Shown here piece by piece: positions 33,450-41,717 of a DNA stretch of 64,000 bases. The stretch spans positions 1-64,000 of the forward strand of contig NZ_BOMI01000175.1 in the NCBI RefSeq assembly GCF_016862115.1. The letters run 5' to 3'. Origin of the DNA: Paractinoplanes deccanensis (GTDB lineage: Bacteria > Actinomycetota > Actinomycetes > Mycobacteriales > Micromonosporaceae). Each line of letters starts with the position of its first letter. The first letter of the stretch is position 1. Made by a program: the position numbers and the translations under genes. The notes beneath the pieces are model-generated. The model had not been told where the DNA came from and searched no databases. It was given only the letters and a program-made list of their open reading frames with translations.

Positions 33450-34511
33450 ATGACGTTGGAACACACCGTGCGCCTGCGGTTCGGGGACACGTCCCGCTCG
33501 GCCGCGACGCACACCAATCTGTCCGCCGTACGGCTGGACGGGTCCGTTCTGTGGATCGCCGGTGACGAGACGGCGACCCTGGAGCGGCTGGTCGCCGACG
33601 ACCCCTCGCAGCCCACGGAGTTCGGCGACGAGCGCAGCTTCCGCCTCGCCGACTTCGTCGGCCTGCCGGGCGTCGACGCCGACGAGGAGGCCGACGTCGA
33701 GGGGCTGGCGCGCACCGGGCAGTTCCTGTGGGCGGTCGGCTCGCACAGCCTGCGCCGCAAGCAGATCAAGGAGAGGCACGAGGGCTCCCGCGCGCTGCGG
33801 CGCCTGTCCCGCGTCGAGGGGCAGGACAACCGCCAGATCCTGGTACGGCTGCCCGTCGTCGACGTGGACGGCCTGCCCACGCCGGTGCGCGAGGTGACGG
33901 TCGACGGCGTACGGCATCGCGCCGCCGCCCTCGGCAAGCGGGACGCCCTGCGCACCCTGCTGCGCCGCGACGAGCACCTGGCCCCGTTCCTCGACATCCC
34001 CGGCAAGGACAACGGCCTCGACATCGAGGGCATCGCGGTCCGCGGCGACCGTGTCTACCTGGGCCTGCGCGGCCCGGTCCTGCGCGGCTGGGCGTTCGTG
34101 CTGGAGCTGAGGCCGTACGTCGACCCGGACGAACCGGACCGCCTGCGCCTCACGCCGTTCGAGGACGGCAGGCTCTACCGCAAGCACGTGCTCGACCTGG
34201 ACGGCCTCGGCGTCCGCGACATGTGCCCGCACGGCGACGACCTGCTGATCCTCGCCGGCCCGACGATGGACCTCGACGGCCCGGTACGCGTCTACCGCTG
34301 GCACGGCGCCGCCGTGGCCGAGGAGCCGATCATCGTCCGGGCCGGCCTGATCAGCCGCGTCCTGGAGCTCACCTACGGCGAGGGCGACGACCACGCCGAG
34401 GGCCTGACCCTGGTCGGCGACGACCGGGTGCTGGTCGTCTACGACAGCCCGGCCCCCGTACGCCTCACCACCGACGGCGCGGTCATCGCGGACGTGCTCA
34501 AACTTCCCTGA
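33450..34511 (+). CDS. DUF3616-family protein
   Basis: A 353-residue beta-propeller-like protein: LSAVRLDGSVLWIAGDE, GLARTGQFLWAVGSHS, NGLDIEGIAVRGDRVYLGLR and DMCPHGDDLLILAGPTMD are repeated blade-type segments, as in the DUF3616 family. It has no signal peptide. ATG 33450 or ATG 33441 could start it. The role is unknown. Confidence 0.75.
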   Translation: MTLEHTVRLRFGDTSRSAATHTNLSAVRLDGSVLWIAGDETATLERLVADDPSQPTEFGDERSFRLADFVGLPGVDADEEADVEGLARTGQFLWAVGSHSLRRKQIKERHEGSRALRRLSRVEGQDNRQILVRLPVVDVDGLPTPVREVTVDGVRHRAAALGKRDALRTLLRRDEHLAPFLDIPGKDNGLDIEGIAVRGDRVYLGLRGPVLRGWAFVLELRPYVDPDEPDRLRLTPFEDGRLYRKHVLDLDGLGVRDMCPHGDDLLILAGPTMDLDGPVRVYRWHGAAVAEEPIIVRAGLISRVLELTYGEGDDHAEGLTLVGDDRVLVVYDSPAPVRLTTDGAVIADVLKLP

Positions 34512-34532
34512 CCCGGCGCCCGTTCCGATCGC

Positions 34533-34979
34533 TCACCGGCCGAGCCACCGGCGTCGCCGCGGCGGCGGAGGGGCCGAGCCGACGTCGAGGCCCAGGGCCA
34601 GCCCGTAGGCGACCAGGCTGTCCTCGGGGCCGTTGCGGTAGCGCTTCATCACCCGCTGAACGGGCCAGATGACGGTGCCGTTCGCCATCTTCACCATGAC
34701 GTTGATCTCGGCCTCGGGATCGGTGTCATCACCGATCCAGGCGCCGTCCGTGTGGCGGCGCACCACCTCACCGACGTACGAGCCCACGGCGAAGATGCGC
34801 GCGCCGAGGTGAGCGGCCAGCGGGCCGCCGGGCCGGGGCCGGCCGCCGGGAGCCTCGACGTCGAAGAAGCGCTCGACCTCCCACAGCGAGGACGGCGAGA
34901 AATCGGCGTTGTACTTCGAGCCGGCCAGCGCTCTCGCGGCCTGCACGGCCGCGTCGCGGACGTCCTCAACGATGGTCAT
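34533..34979 (-). CDS. Conserved hypothetical protein
   Basis: A 148-residue soluble protein. It has an N-terminal helix (TIVEDVRDAAVQAARALAGS), a DFSPSSLWEVERFFD segment and a GARIFAVGSYVGEVVRR block, then KMANGTVIWPVQRVMKRYRN. The pattern resembles small DUF3806-like proteins, but I am not certain. ATG 34979 is chosen over the longer frame to 35027. It ends in a Pro/Arg tail. Confidence 0.65.
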   Translation of the reverse strand: MTIVEDVRDAAVQAARALAGSKYNADFSPSSLWEVERFFDVEAPGGRPRPGGPLAAHLGARIFAVGSYVGEVVRRHTDGAWIGDDTDPEAEINVMVKMANGTVIWPVQRVMKRYRNGPEDSLVAYGLALGLDVGSAPPPPRRRRWLGR

Positions 34980-35058
34980 GAGCAGGGATGATCGCACAGG
35001 GAACGCGTTACCGGGGGGCGCCGGCACACGTCGGCAGTGTGCCGGCGGTGGCGGTGGG

Positions 35059-37050
35059 TCAGCTGGACCTGAGCTGGGTGACCGGCTGGGGGCGGGTGGC
35101 CGACAGCGAGGTGATCAGGGTCGTCGCGCCGGTCACGGCGAGGGCGATCAGGGCGACGCCGGCGATCTGCGGCCAGGGGAGGTCGAGGGTGGCGGTGCCG
35201 GTCACGGACTTCGTCGTGGCGAGGACGGCGATGAAGGTGGCGCCGGCGGCCACGGCGCCGAGGAGCAGGGCTGCGGTGGTGACGGCGTACGACTCCAGCA
35301 ATGCCGAACGCACCACCTGGGCTCGGGTCATGCCGGTGACGCGGGCCTCGGCGAACTCGCGGCGGCGGGTGGCGGCGCCGATGACGACCGAGTTGATGAC
35401 GCCGATCAGGGCGTAGAGGCCGCCCAGGCCCAGGACGATCAGCATGATCTTCTGGTTGGTGGAGTTGGCGGCCTCGGCGTCGGCGCGCAGCCAGTCGGCG
35501 ACGGTCGAGACAGTTCCGATCTTGGCGAGGGTTGCTCGTACGGCGGCAGCGTCGGCGCCGGGGGACAGCGTCACGAAGGAGCGGGCCGGTGCGCCGGCCA
35601 GTTCCTGCGGTGTGACCAGGCCGGGCGGGACGAGCAGGTTGGCGCCGCCGCTCATGGTGGCCGGGACGCTCGCCGTCACCGGGATCCTGCCGAGGTCGCG
35701 GGTGGGGAGCCGCAGCTCGACGGTGCCCTTGGTGGGCACGTCTCCGCCGGGTCCGGCCGCGACCGCCCGGCCGCTGAGGGAGGCCAGGGCGTCGCCGGTG
35801 CCGTGTGCCTTGCCGTACGCGGCGGGGTCGATCACCAGGAGGCTGACCACCTCGGTCTCCCGGTCCTCGCCGGAGCCGGTGGTGACCTCGGCGGGCAGTC
35901 TCGTCTCGGTGGAGACCGACGCCACGCCCGGCACTTGCGCGATCGACGCCGCGCCCGCAGTGCCGGACGGCGAGGCCGCGTCCGTGCCTGACGGCGCTGT
36001 GCCGCCCGGCGCTGCGGCGGTGGACTCGACGACCAGGTCGGCGTGGGTTTGGGCGGCCAGCTCCCGCACCCCCGAGGCGGTGAAGGAGGCGCCGGCGCCG
36101 GTGTTGCCCACGACGAGGGCGACCAGGACGATCAGGGGGGCCGCGACCGAGGCGGAGCGGCGGCGGGCGTCGCGCAGGTTGGCGCGGGCCAGGCCGGCCG
36201 GGCCGGTGAAGGGCACCAGGCGAGCGATCAGCGGGACCAGCAGCGGGGCGAACGCCACCACGGCCACGGCGGCGGGGATCGGGACGTTCATCGCCATCGC
36301 CATGCCGCCCGCGGGGCCGCCGGCGGGGGCGACGATCACCAGGGCCAGGGCGCCGCCGAGGAAGACCAGGCCGATCAGGGCACGGCTCCAGGTCATCACC
36401 TTCGCGGCAGCGCCGGTCTCGCGCAGGGCCTCCAGCGGGCGGACCCGCGCGGCGCGCCGGGCCGCCACCAGCACCCCGGCGACCGCCAGCAGGATGCCGG
36501 TGCCGAACGAGACGCCGAGGATCCACATGCGCCACCGGCCCTCGAAGCCGGGCGGGACGAACGCGAACTCGCGCATCAGCCACGCCTGGAAGCTCATGAC
36601 CGCCAGGCCGGAGGGCACGCCCAGCGCCGCGCCGAGCGTGCCCAGCAGCAGGGCCTCGCCGAGCAGCAGCCGGCGGAGCTGGCCCCGGCTGCCGCCGACC
36701 AGGCGGAGCAGCGCGAGGTCGCGGCGGCGCTGGTCGACGGTGAACGCGAACGTCGAGCTGATGATGAAGCCGGCCAGGAAGACCGCGCCGCCGAGCACCA
36801 CGCCGAGCATCGACACCGCGGCCGTGGTGCCGTCGGTGAACTCCAGGCGCTCGGCCGCGCTCGCGCCGGCGGGCGGGTCGAGCAGCGCCGCCGTGATGAG
36901 CAGCAGCAGGGACGATTGCACAAGCGCCACCCCGAGGGTGGCGGAGAGCAGCGCGCCCGCGACCATCCGACCGCCCCACCCGCCACCCAAAGACGGCCTG
37001 AAGGCTGAGCCGAAGCGCTCGGCCAGTCCGGCCCGGCTCAAGCCGCGCAT
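35059..37050 (-). CDS. FtsX-type ABC transporter permease
   Basis: A 663-residue membrane protein with two FtsX modules. About eight to ten hydrophobic segments flank two large extracellular loops. Its helices resemble MacB/LolC-type exporters (QRRRDLALLRLVGGSRGQLRRLL; second copy TRRREFAEARVTGMTRAQVV). The ATPase partner is immediately upstream (37052). Residues about 16-29 (PSLGGGWGGRMV) are encoded by a copy of the dispersed repeat. Such pairs act in lipoprotein or peptide handling and drug resistance. Confidence 0.88.
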   Translation of the reverse strand: MRGLSRAGLAERFGSAFRPSLGGGWGGRMVAGALLSATLGVALVQSSLLLLITAALLDPPAGASAAERLEFTDGTTAAVSMLGVVLGGAVFLAGFIISSTFAFTVDQRRRDLALLRLVGGSRGQLRRLLLGEALLLGTLGAALGVPSGLAVMSFQAWLMREFAFVPPGFEGRWRMWILGVSFGTGILLAVAGVLVAARRAARVRPLEALRETGAAAKVMTWSRALIGLVFLGGALALVIVAPAGGPAGGMAMAMNVPIPAAVAVVAFAPLLVPLIARLVPFTGPAGLARANLRDARRRSASVAAPLIVLVALVVGNTGAGASFTASGVRELAAQTHADLVVESTAAAPGGTAPSGTDAASPSGTAGAASIAQVPGVASVSTETRLPAEVTTGSGEDRETEVVSLLVIDPAAYGKAHGTGDALASLSGRAVAAGPGGDVPTKGTVELRLPTRDLGRIPVTASVPATMSGGANLLVPPGLVTPQELAGAPARSFVTLSPGADAAAVRATLAKIGTVSTVADWLRADAEAANSTNQKIMLIVLGLGGLYALIGVINSVVIGAATRRREFAEARVTGMTRAQVVRSALLESYAVTTAALLLGAVAAGATFIAVLATTKSVTGTATLDLPWPQIAGVALIALAVTGATTLITSLSATRPQPVTQLRSS
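36963..37004 (+). repeat. Dispersed junction repeat, copy 2 (FtsX permease)
   Basis: CCATCCGACCGCCCCACC matches copy 3 (53588) for 18 identical bases, followed by a similar CCACCC...AAAG and ending CTGAAGGC. Here the repeat lies in the coding strand's antisense, in the N-terminal codons of the permease, without breaking the frame. Confidence 0.65.
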
Positions 37051-37051
37051 G

Positions 37052-37792
37052 TCAGCGCTCCCATGCCGCGAGCCGGTCGGCGACCGCGTGGGTGCTCGCG
37101 CCGGTGAGCCGGTCGACGGCGCGGCCGTCGCGCAGGAAGACCACGGAGTCGGCGCGCGCCGCGGCGCCCGGGTCGTGGGTGACCATCACGATGCTCTGGC
37201 CCGCGTCGGCCATCGCGCGCATCAGGTCGAGCACCGTGCGCGCGGCGGAGGAGTCGAGGGCGCCGGTCGGCTCGTCGGCGAACAGGACCTCGGGGCGGGT
37301 GACCATCGCGCGGGCGATCGCGACGCGCTGCTGCTGGCCGCCGGAGAGCTCGCGGGGCCTGTGCCGCACCCGATCGGCGAGCCCGACCGCGGCGAGGGTG
37401 GCGCGCACGTCCGCGCGCGACGGCCGCTGCCCGGCCAGCCGCAGGGGCAGGGCCACGTTCTGCTCCGCCGTCAGCGAGCCGATCAGGTTGAAGCTCTGGA
37501 AGACAAAGCCGATCCTGGTACGCCGCAGCGCGGTCAGCTGCGAGTCGCCCGCCGCGGTGATGTCCGTGTCGCCGATCAGCACCCGTCCGCTGTCGACGCG
37601 TTCCAGGCCGGCGGCGCAGTGCAGCAGCGTCGACTTGCCGGAGCCGGACGGCCCCATCACCGCCGTCCAGCTGCCGCGCGGGAAGTCGAGGGTCACGCCG
37701 TCGACGGCCCGCACCGCCGCCTGGCCCCGGCCGTAGACCCGGGTGATGTCCTGGAGCGTGACGGCGGCCCCCGTCATCGTCATCGTCGTCAT
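37052..37792 (-). CDS. MacB-type ABC transporter ATPase
   Basis: A 246-residue ATPase with Walker A GPSGSGKST (near 45-53), Q-loop VFQSFNLIGSLT, signature LSGGQQQRVAIARAM, Walker B VLFADEPTGALD and switch VTHDPG. The signature DEPTGALD and FQSFNL mark the LolD/MacB class. ATG 37792 is chosen because TAGCGT lies 7 nt upstream (leaderless promoter). The gene is 1 nt upstream of its FtsX permease. Confidence 0.93.
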   Translation of the reverse strand: MTTMTMTGAAVTLQDITRVYGRGQAAVRAVDGVTLDFPRGSWTAVMGPSGSGKSTLLHCAAGLERVDSGRVLIGDTDITAAGDSQLTALRRTRIGFVFQSFNLIGSLTAEQNVALPLRLAGQRPSRADVRATLAAVGLADRVRHRPRELSGGQQQRVAIARAMVTRPEVLFADEPTGALDSSAARTVLDLMRAMADAGQSIVMVTHDPGAAARADSVVFLRDGRAVDRLTGASTHAVADRLAAWER

Positions 37793-37799
37793 GGGAACG

Positions 37800-37805
37800 A
37801 CGCTA
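37800..37805 (-). promoter_or_regulatory. Leaderless promoter box for ABC exporter
   Basis: On the minus strand TAGCGT is followed by 7 nt and the ATG at 37792. This is the same architecture as at 60350-60355 and decides the start codon. Confidence 0.6.
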
Positions 37806-37853
37806 TTTTTCGCAACCGGGGAAAGCGCTCCCGCCGACCCCCGTCTTGGGGGT

Positions 37854-37865
37854 GGTGCTAGCACC
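37854..37865. promoter_or_regulatory. GGTGCTAGCACC palindrome upstream of ABC exporter
   Basis: A perfect 12-bp palindrome about 50 nt upstream of the leaderless -10. It is nested in larger inverted repeats: CGCTCCC 37826-37832 with GGGAGCG 37869-37875, and ACCCCC with GGGGGT at 37837-37853. A good operator candidate for the exporter; the regulator is unknown. The hairpins could also terminate the flavin-monooxygenase transcript reading in from 37911. Confidence 0.6.
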
Positions 37866-37910
37866 CCTGGGAGCGAAGCCACGGAGAGGAGACGGCGAGT
37901 GCCCGGGGTG

Positions 37911-38912
37911 TCAACTCCCCGGTTGCCAGCCCAGGGCCGGGCCGAGCTTGGTGGCGATGTCGGTGAGGATCTGCACGTAGTCGTCGTGGTCGAAGCTGAA
38001 CGGCAGCGCGAACGCCACCTCGTCGATCTCGCGGTAGGCGGCGTGGGCGTGCAGCTGCTCGGCGATCTCGGCGGAGGAGCCGACGTAGTCGCGGGAGAAC
38101 AGCATCCGCGCCGGTCCCTGGGGCTCGCGGGTGCGGGGCGTGCGCTTGTCGGCGTACGACTGATATTTGGTCCTCTGCTCCGGCGACGCCGTGTCGGTGG
38201 GGATGACGACGAGTCCCTGCGAGACGCGGCCGCGGGGGTGGGCGGCGCGGAAGGCGCGGACGTGCGACAGCTGGATGGCGGCGAAGTCGAGCCCGTCCTC
38301 CTCGGCCTTGACGACGCTGCTGGTCAGGAAGTTCATGCCGTGCTCGCCGGCCCACCGCGCGGAGCGGAGGCTGCCGCCGCCGTACCACATGCGGTCGCGC
38401 AGGCCGGGGGAGTGCGGCTCGACGCGGGACGAGAAGACCTCGAAGCCCTGGGTTCCCTCGAGGTCGGCGGCCCGCTCACCCGCGACGAAGCCGAGCAACC
38501 GCTCGACCCGCGCGTAGCTGAAGTCCTCGTCGTGGTCCGGGTAGAGCGCCGGCTTGACCTTGTCGTAGTTCATCGGCGGGCCGACGCTGACGCCCGGGTT
38601 GAGCCGGCCGCCGGAGAGCAGGTCGACGGTGGCCAGGTCCTCGGCCAGGCGCAGCGGATTTTCCCAGCCGAGCGGGATCACGGCGGTGCCGAGCTCGATG
38701 CGGCTCGTGCGCTGCGAGGCGGCGGCCAGCACGGCGACCGGCGACGAGATGCCGTACTGGAGATGGCGGTGCCGCACCCACGCGCTGTCGAAGCCGAGGT
38801 CCTCGCCGAGCTTGATGATCTCGAGGGTGGTCTCGTGGCCCGGCCGCGGATCGGCGCCGTCGAAGAGGCCGATCGTGAGGAAGCCGAGCTTGCGCAGTGA
38901 TCCATCCGGCAT
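37911..38912 (-). CDS. Luciferase-like flavin-dependent monooxygenase
   Basis: A 333-residue LLM-class TIM-barrel FMN oxidoreductase. LGFLTIGLFDGADP, GFDSAWVRHRHLQYGISSP, LGTAVIPLGWENPLRLAEDLATVD and SGGRLNPGVSVG are family segments. Its substrate is unknown. Its ATG is only 18 nt from the start of the divergent SDR gene, so their promoters overlap each other's coding regions. Confidence 0.85.
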   Translation of the reverse strand: MPDGSLRKLGFLTIGLFDGADPRPGHETTLEIIKLGEDLGFDSAWVRHRHLQYGISSPVAVLAAASQRTSRIELGTAVIPLGWENPLRLAEDLATVDLLSGGRLNPGVSVGPPMNYDKVKPALYPDHDEDFSYARVERLLGFVAGERAADLEGTQGFEVFSSRVEPHSPGLRDRMWYGGGSLRSARWAGEHGMNFLTSSVVKAEEDGLDFAAIQLSHVRAFRAAHPRGRVSQGLVVIPTDTASPEQRTKYQSYADKRTPRTREPQGPARMLFSRDYVGSSAEIAEQLHAHAAYREIDEVAFALPFSFDHDDYVQILTDIATKLGPALGWQPGS

Positions 38913-38917
38913 GGATC

Positions 38918-38923
38918 TACCCT
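38918..38923 (+). promoter_or_regulatory. Leaderless -10 box for SDR gene
   Basis: TACCCT, 7 nt, then ATG 38931. With only 18 nt between the divergent starts there is no room for a Shine-Dalgarno, so translation is probably leaderless. Confidence 0.6.
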
Positions 38924-38930
38924 GTCACGA

Positions 38931-39683
38931 ATGACGGCGATCGAGGACGTGACCTTCCCTGCACACGGCTCCACGGCCCTGGTGACCGGCGCCTCGCGAG
39001 GGCTGGGCGCGGCGATCGCACGGCGGCTGGCGGCGGACGGGTTCTCCGTGGTGGTCAACTACTCGTCGGACGGGGTGGGTGCCGCGGGAGTCGTGGACGC
39101 GATCGTTGCGTCCGGTGGGCGCGCTCACCCGTACAAAGCCGATGTGACCTCCGCGGACGACGTCGAGCGGATGGTGGCGGAGGTCGGGCCGGTGCGGGTG
39201 GTCGTGGCGAACGCGACCGGGCCGCAGCCGCTCATCCCGGCCGAGGAGACGACCTGGGACGACCACCTGCGGCAGCTGGAGTTCTTCGTGAAGAGCCCGG
39301 CGCTGCTGCTGCGGGCGGCGCTGCCCGGCATGCGGCAGCTCGGCGGCGGGCGCATCATCCTGATCGGATCGGACTCGTTCGAGCGGGCCCTGCCACTGGC
39401 CTCGGCCTACAACGCCGCGAAGGGCGCGCAGATCGGCCTCGCCCGCACGTGGGCCCGTGAGCTGGGCAAGGACGGGGTGACGGTCAACGTGGTCGCGCCC
39501 GGCTGGATCCCGGTCGAGCGGCACCGCGACGCGGACACCTCGTCGTACGTCGCGGAGGTCCCGCTCGGCCGCATCGGCACCCCGTCCGACATCGCCGACG
39601 TGGTGGCGTTCGTGGCCTCGGACGCGGCCCGCTTCGTCACCGGCGAACGAATCACGGTCAACGGAGGCCACACGATCGATTAG
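38931..39683 (+). CDS. Short-chain dehydrogenase/reductase
   Basis: A 250-residue classical SDR. It has TGASRGLG (cofactor), NATG in place of NAAG, the catalytic Ser in IGSDSFERA, and YNAAKGAQ supplying Tyr and Lys. The C-terminal VTGERITVNGGHTID is canonical of FabG-like SDRs. It is divergent from the flavin monooxygenase, so the two may act on a common substrate. Confidence 0.92.
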   Translation: MTAIEDVTFPAHGSTALVTGASRGLGAAIARRLAADGFSVVVNYSSDGVGAAGVVDAIVASGGRAHPYKADVTSADDVERMVAEVGPVRVVVANATGPQPLIPAEETTWDDHLRQLEFFVKSPALLLRAALPGMRQLGGGRIILIGSDSFERALPLASAYNAAKGAQIGLARTWARELGKDGVTVNVVAPGWIPVERHRDADTSSYVAEVPLGRIGTPSDIADVVAFVASDAARFVTGERITVNGGHTID

Positions 39684-39707
39684 GCGCGCCGCGGCCCGTC
39701 GCGTGGT

Positions 39708-39713
39708 TAGTCT
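39708..39713 (+). promoter_or_regulatory. Leaderless -10 box for SAM-transferase-like gene
   Basis: TAGTCT, a 6-nt gap, then ATG 39720, with no Shine-Dalgarno. Confidence 0.55.
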
Positions 39714-39719
39714 GCGAGC

Positions 39720-40472
39720 ATGCTGATCACCGTGGTGGCCGACTACGGCCTCGGGGACCTGGCCTTCGCCGAGGTGCGGCAGCGCTTCGCCAAACTCCTG
39801 CCGCACGCCGAGGTGGACGCGGTGCCGGTGCCGCCGTTCGACACGGTGAGCGCGGGCTTCTGCGTGGCTCAGCTGGCCTTCGGCGACGGTCCCGCCGACC
39901 GCGTGATCTACGCCAACGTCGCGCCGCGCGAGGACGAGGACGATGCCCGCGAGGACAACGCCGGTGAGCCGCTGGGCGCGGCCCGGCTCGACTCCGGCGT
40001 GCTGGTCGCGGGCGTGGCCTCCGGGGCGTCCCTGTCCTTCCTGGCCGGAGCGGGCGTGCCCGTGCGCTCGGTGAACGTCGCGGACGCCGGCTCACAGTTC
40101 CGCTCCCGCGACGTCTTCCCGGCCGCCGTGGCCGCGCTGGCCCGTGGCGAGGACCTGCTCGGCGACGAGCTGCGCCTGCCGCCCGCGCCCGCGAACGCGG
40201 TGATCTACACCGACGGCTACGGCAACCTGAAGACGTCGTACGTCGAAGCGCCCGCCCCGGTCGGCGCCACCGTCCGGGTGCGCATCGGCGACCGGACCGC
40301 CCCTGCCGTGGTGAGCGACGGGGTCTTCGCCGTGCCGGCGGGCATGATGTCCTTCGCGCCGGGCAGCTCGGGCTGGGGCACGCCGTTCTACGAGCTGCTG
40401 CACCGCGGCGGCAGCGCGGCCGAGATCTTCGGGCGGCCGCGGTCGGGCACCCCGGTAGACATCCTCACATAG
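39720..40472 (+). CDS. SAM hydroxide adenosyltransferase / halogenase-family protein (DUF62)
   Basis: A 250-residue protein of the SAM-cleaving DUF62 family. The N-terminal VADYGLGDLAFAEV matches TDFG..D, and the C-terminal domain has YTDGYGNLKTSY. The middle conserved blocks are altered: the usual DPGVG-RR segment reads YANVAPREDEDD, and the usual F-H-G-R-D reads QFRSRDVF, with the catalytic His replaced by Arg. The Asp-Arg-His triad of hydroxide adenosyltransferases is therefore not intact. It may be non-catalytic, or use another nucleophile as halogenases of this fold do. Confidence 0.78.
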   Translation: MLITVVADYGLGDLAFAEVRQRFAKLLPHAEVDAVPVPPFDTVSAGFCVAQLAFGDGPADRVIYANVAPREDEDDAREDNAGEPLGAARLDSGVLVAGVASGASLSFLAGAGVPVRSVNVADAGSQFRSRDVFPAAVAALARGEDLLGDELRLPPAPANAVIYTDGYGNLKTSYVEAPAPVGATVRVRIGDRTAPAVVSDGVFAVPAGMMSFAPGSSGWGTPFYELLHRGGSAAEIFGRPRSGTPVDILT

Positions 40473-40548
40473 ACACCGGTGATTGTGCCGATTCGCTGAC
40501 CTGGGCCGGCGCCCATCCTGTCCGTACCCCACGGAGAGGAAACGCGCC

Positions 40549-41373
40549 ATGCGCAGGAGAATCGCCGTCGTCGTGGCGGCCGTGTTGGCCGCCGTCGGCC
40601 TGGGAGCACCCGCCGCCCACGCCGCGCCGGGCGGGTCCGGTCCCTATCCGGCCGACTACGAGACGACGCTGCGTCTCTACAACCACACCATCTATCGCCC
40701 CGCCACGATCCCGGCGGGGCTGACCCTGCCGATCGTCGCCTGGGGCAACGGCGCCTGCCGCGCCGACGGCACATGGTTCGAGAACATCCTGAAGGAGTTC
40801 GCGTCCCACGGCTTCCTGGTCATCGCGAACGGCCGCCCGGGCGGCACCGGAAGCACCGACGCGGACATGCTGACCGACGCCATCGACTGGGCGATCGCCG
40901 AGAACACCCGGATCGGCAGCACGTACCGCGGCAAGATCGACACCACCCGGATCGCCGTGATGGGCCAGTCGTGCGGCGGCATCGAGGCCATCGAGGCGAG
41001 CGCCGACGCCCGCGTGGACACGTCGGTCTTCTGGAACAGCGGCCTGCTGAGCGACCTGGAGAACTACCGGCTGGCCCGCCTGCACGCCCCGGTCGCCTAC
41101 CTCACGGGCGGCCCGCAGGACATCGCCTACCCGAACGCGGTCGACGACTACGGCCGCCTGCCCGCCGGGCTGCCGGCCTTCCTGGGCCACCTGCCCGTGG
41201 GCCACTACGGCACGTTCGCCGACCCCGACGGAGGCGAATACGGCCGCGTCGGCAGCGCCTGGCTCCGCTGGCACCTCAAGGGCGACCAGGCGGCACGCAC
41301 CCTGTTCGTGGGCTCGGGGTGCGGTCTGTGCACCGATCCCCGCTGGACGGTGACGAGCAAGAACCTCAATTAA
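40549..41373 (+). CDS. Secreted alpha/beta-hydrolase
   Basis: A 274-residue protein with a signal peptide (MRRRIAVVVAAVLAAVGLGA ending AHAAPG). The catalytic nucleophile is in MGQSCGGIEAIE, with the oxyanion segment LPIVAWGNGACR. A candidate His is in LPVGHYGTF. Family members are dienelactone- or PET-hydrolase-like. SD GGAGAGG precedes ATG 40549. The substrate is unknown. Confidence 0.82.
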   Translation: MRRRIAVVVAAVLAAVGLGAPAAHAAPGGSGPYPADYETTLRLYNHTIYRPATIPAGLTLPIVAWGNGACRADGTWFENILKEFASHGFLVIANGRPGGTGSTDADMLTDAIDWAIAENTRIGSTYRGKIDTTRIAVMGQSCGGIEAIEASADARVDTSVFWNSGLLSDLENYRLARLHAPVAYLTGGPQDIAYPNAVDDYGRLPAGLPAFLGHLPVGHYGTFADPDGGEYGRVGSAWLRWHLKGDQAARTLFVGSGCGLCTDPRWTVTSKNLN

Positions 41374-41717
41374 TCCTGTCGCGGGGCGGCTTCGCCACCC
41401 CGCCGACCGGTTTCCGCCTGGCGCGCTTCGACGGCCTGGCGGTAGGCGCTTTGGGCAAGCTCGTGAAAGGCGAGGCGACGCTTCGTGCTGACGTCGGCCC
41501 AGTCGCGTGCGCCGACGGACAACCACCATTGCGCTGCGGTCGGGTCCCGGAACAGTTCTTCGAACAGGTGCCCCAGCCGTAGGCGATCCATCGTCCCGGT
41601 GTCCCAGAGCATCGCCCAGTGCGCCACCCACAGATTGAGCATCATCCAGCGCCTGAACTCGCTGCGGGGAACCTCCGGCATGGCGGGAAACGCGAGATCC
41701 GGGTCGCTCAGCGGCAC
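41370..41717 (-). CDS. Small hypothetical protein (DUF6082-like C-terminal region)
   Basis: A 115-residue protein with FRRWMMLNLWVAHWAMLWDTG and FEELFRDPTAAQWWLSVG followed by a charged C terminus. The aromatic-helix pattern resembles the DUF6082 proteins of actinomycetes, but the usual N-terminal membrane segments are absent. The GTG start at 41717 overlaps the stop of the SanA-like gene by one base, so it is co-transcribed with it. Confidence 0.6.
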   Translation of the reverse strand: MPLSDPDLAFPAMPEVPRSEFRRWMMLNLWVAHWAMLWDTGTMDRLRLGHLFEELFRDPTAAQWWLSVGARDWADVSTKRRLAFHELAQSAYRQAVEARQAETGRRGGEAAPRQD

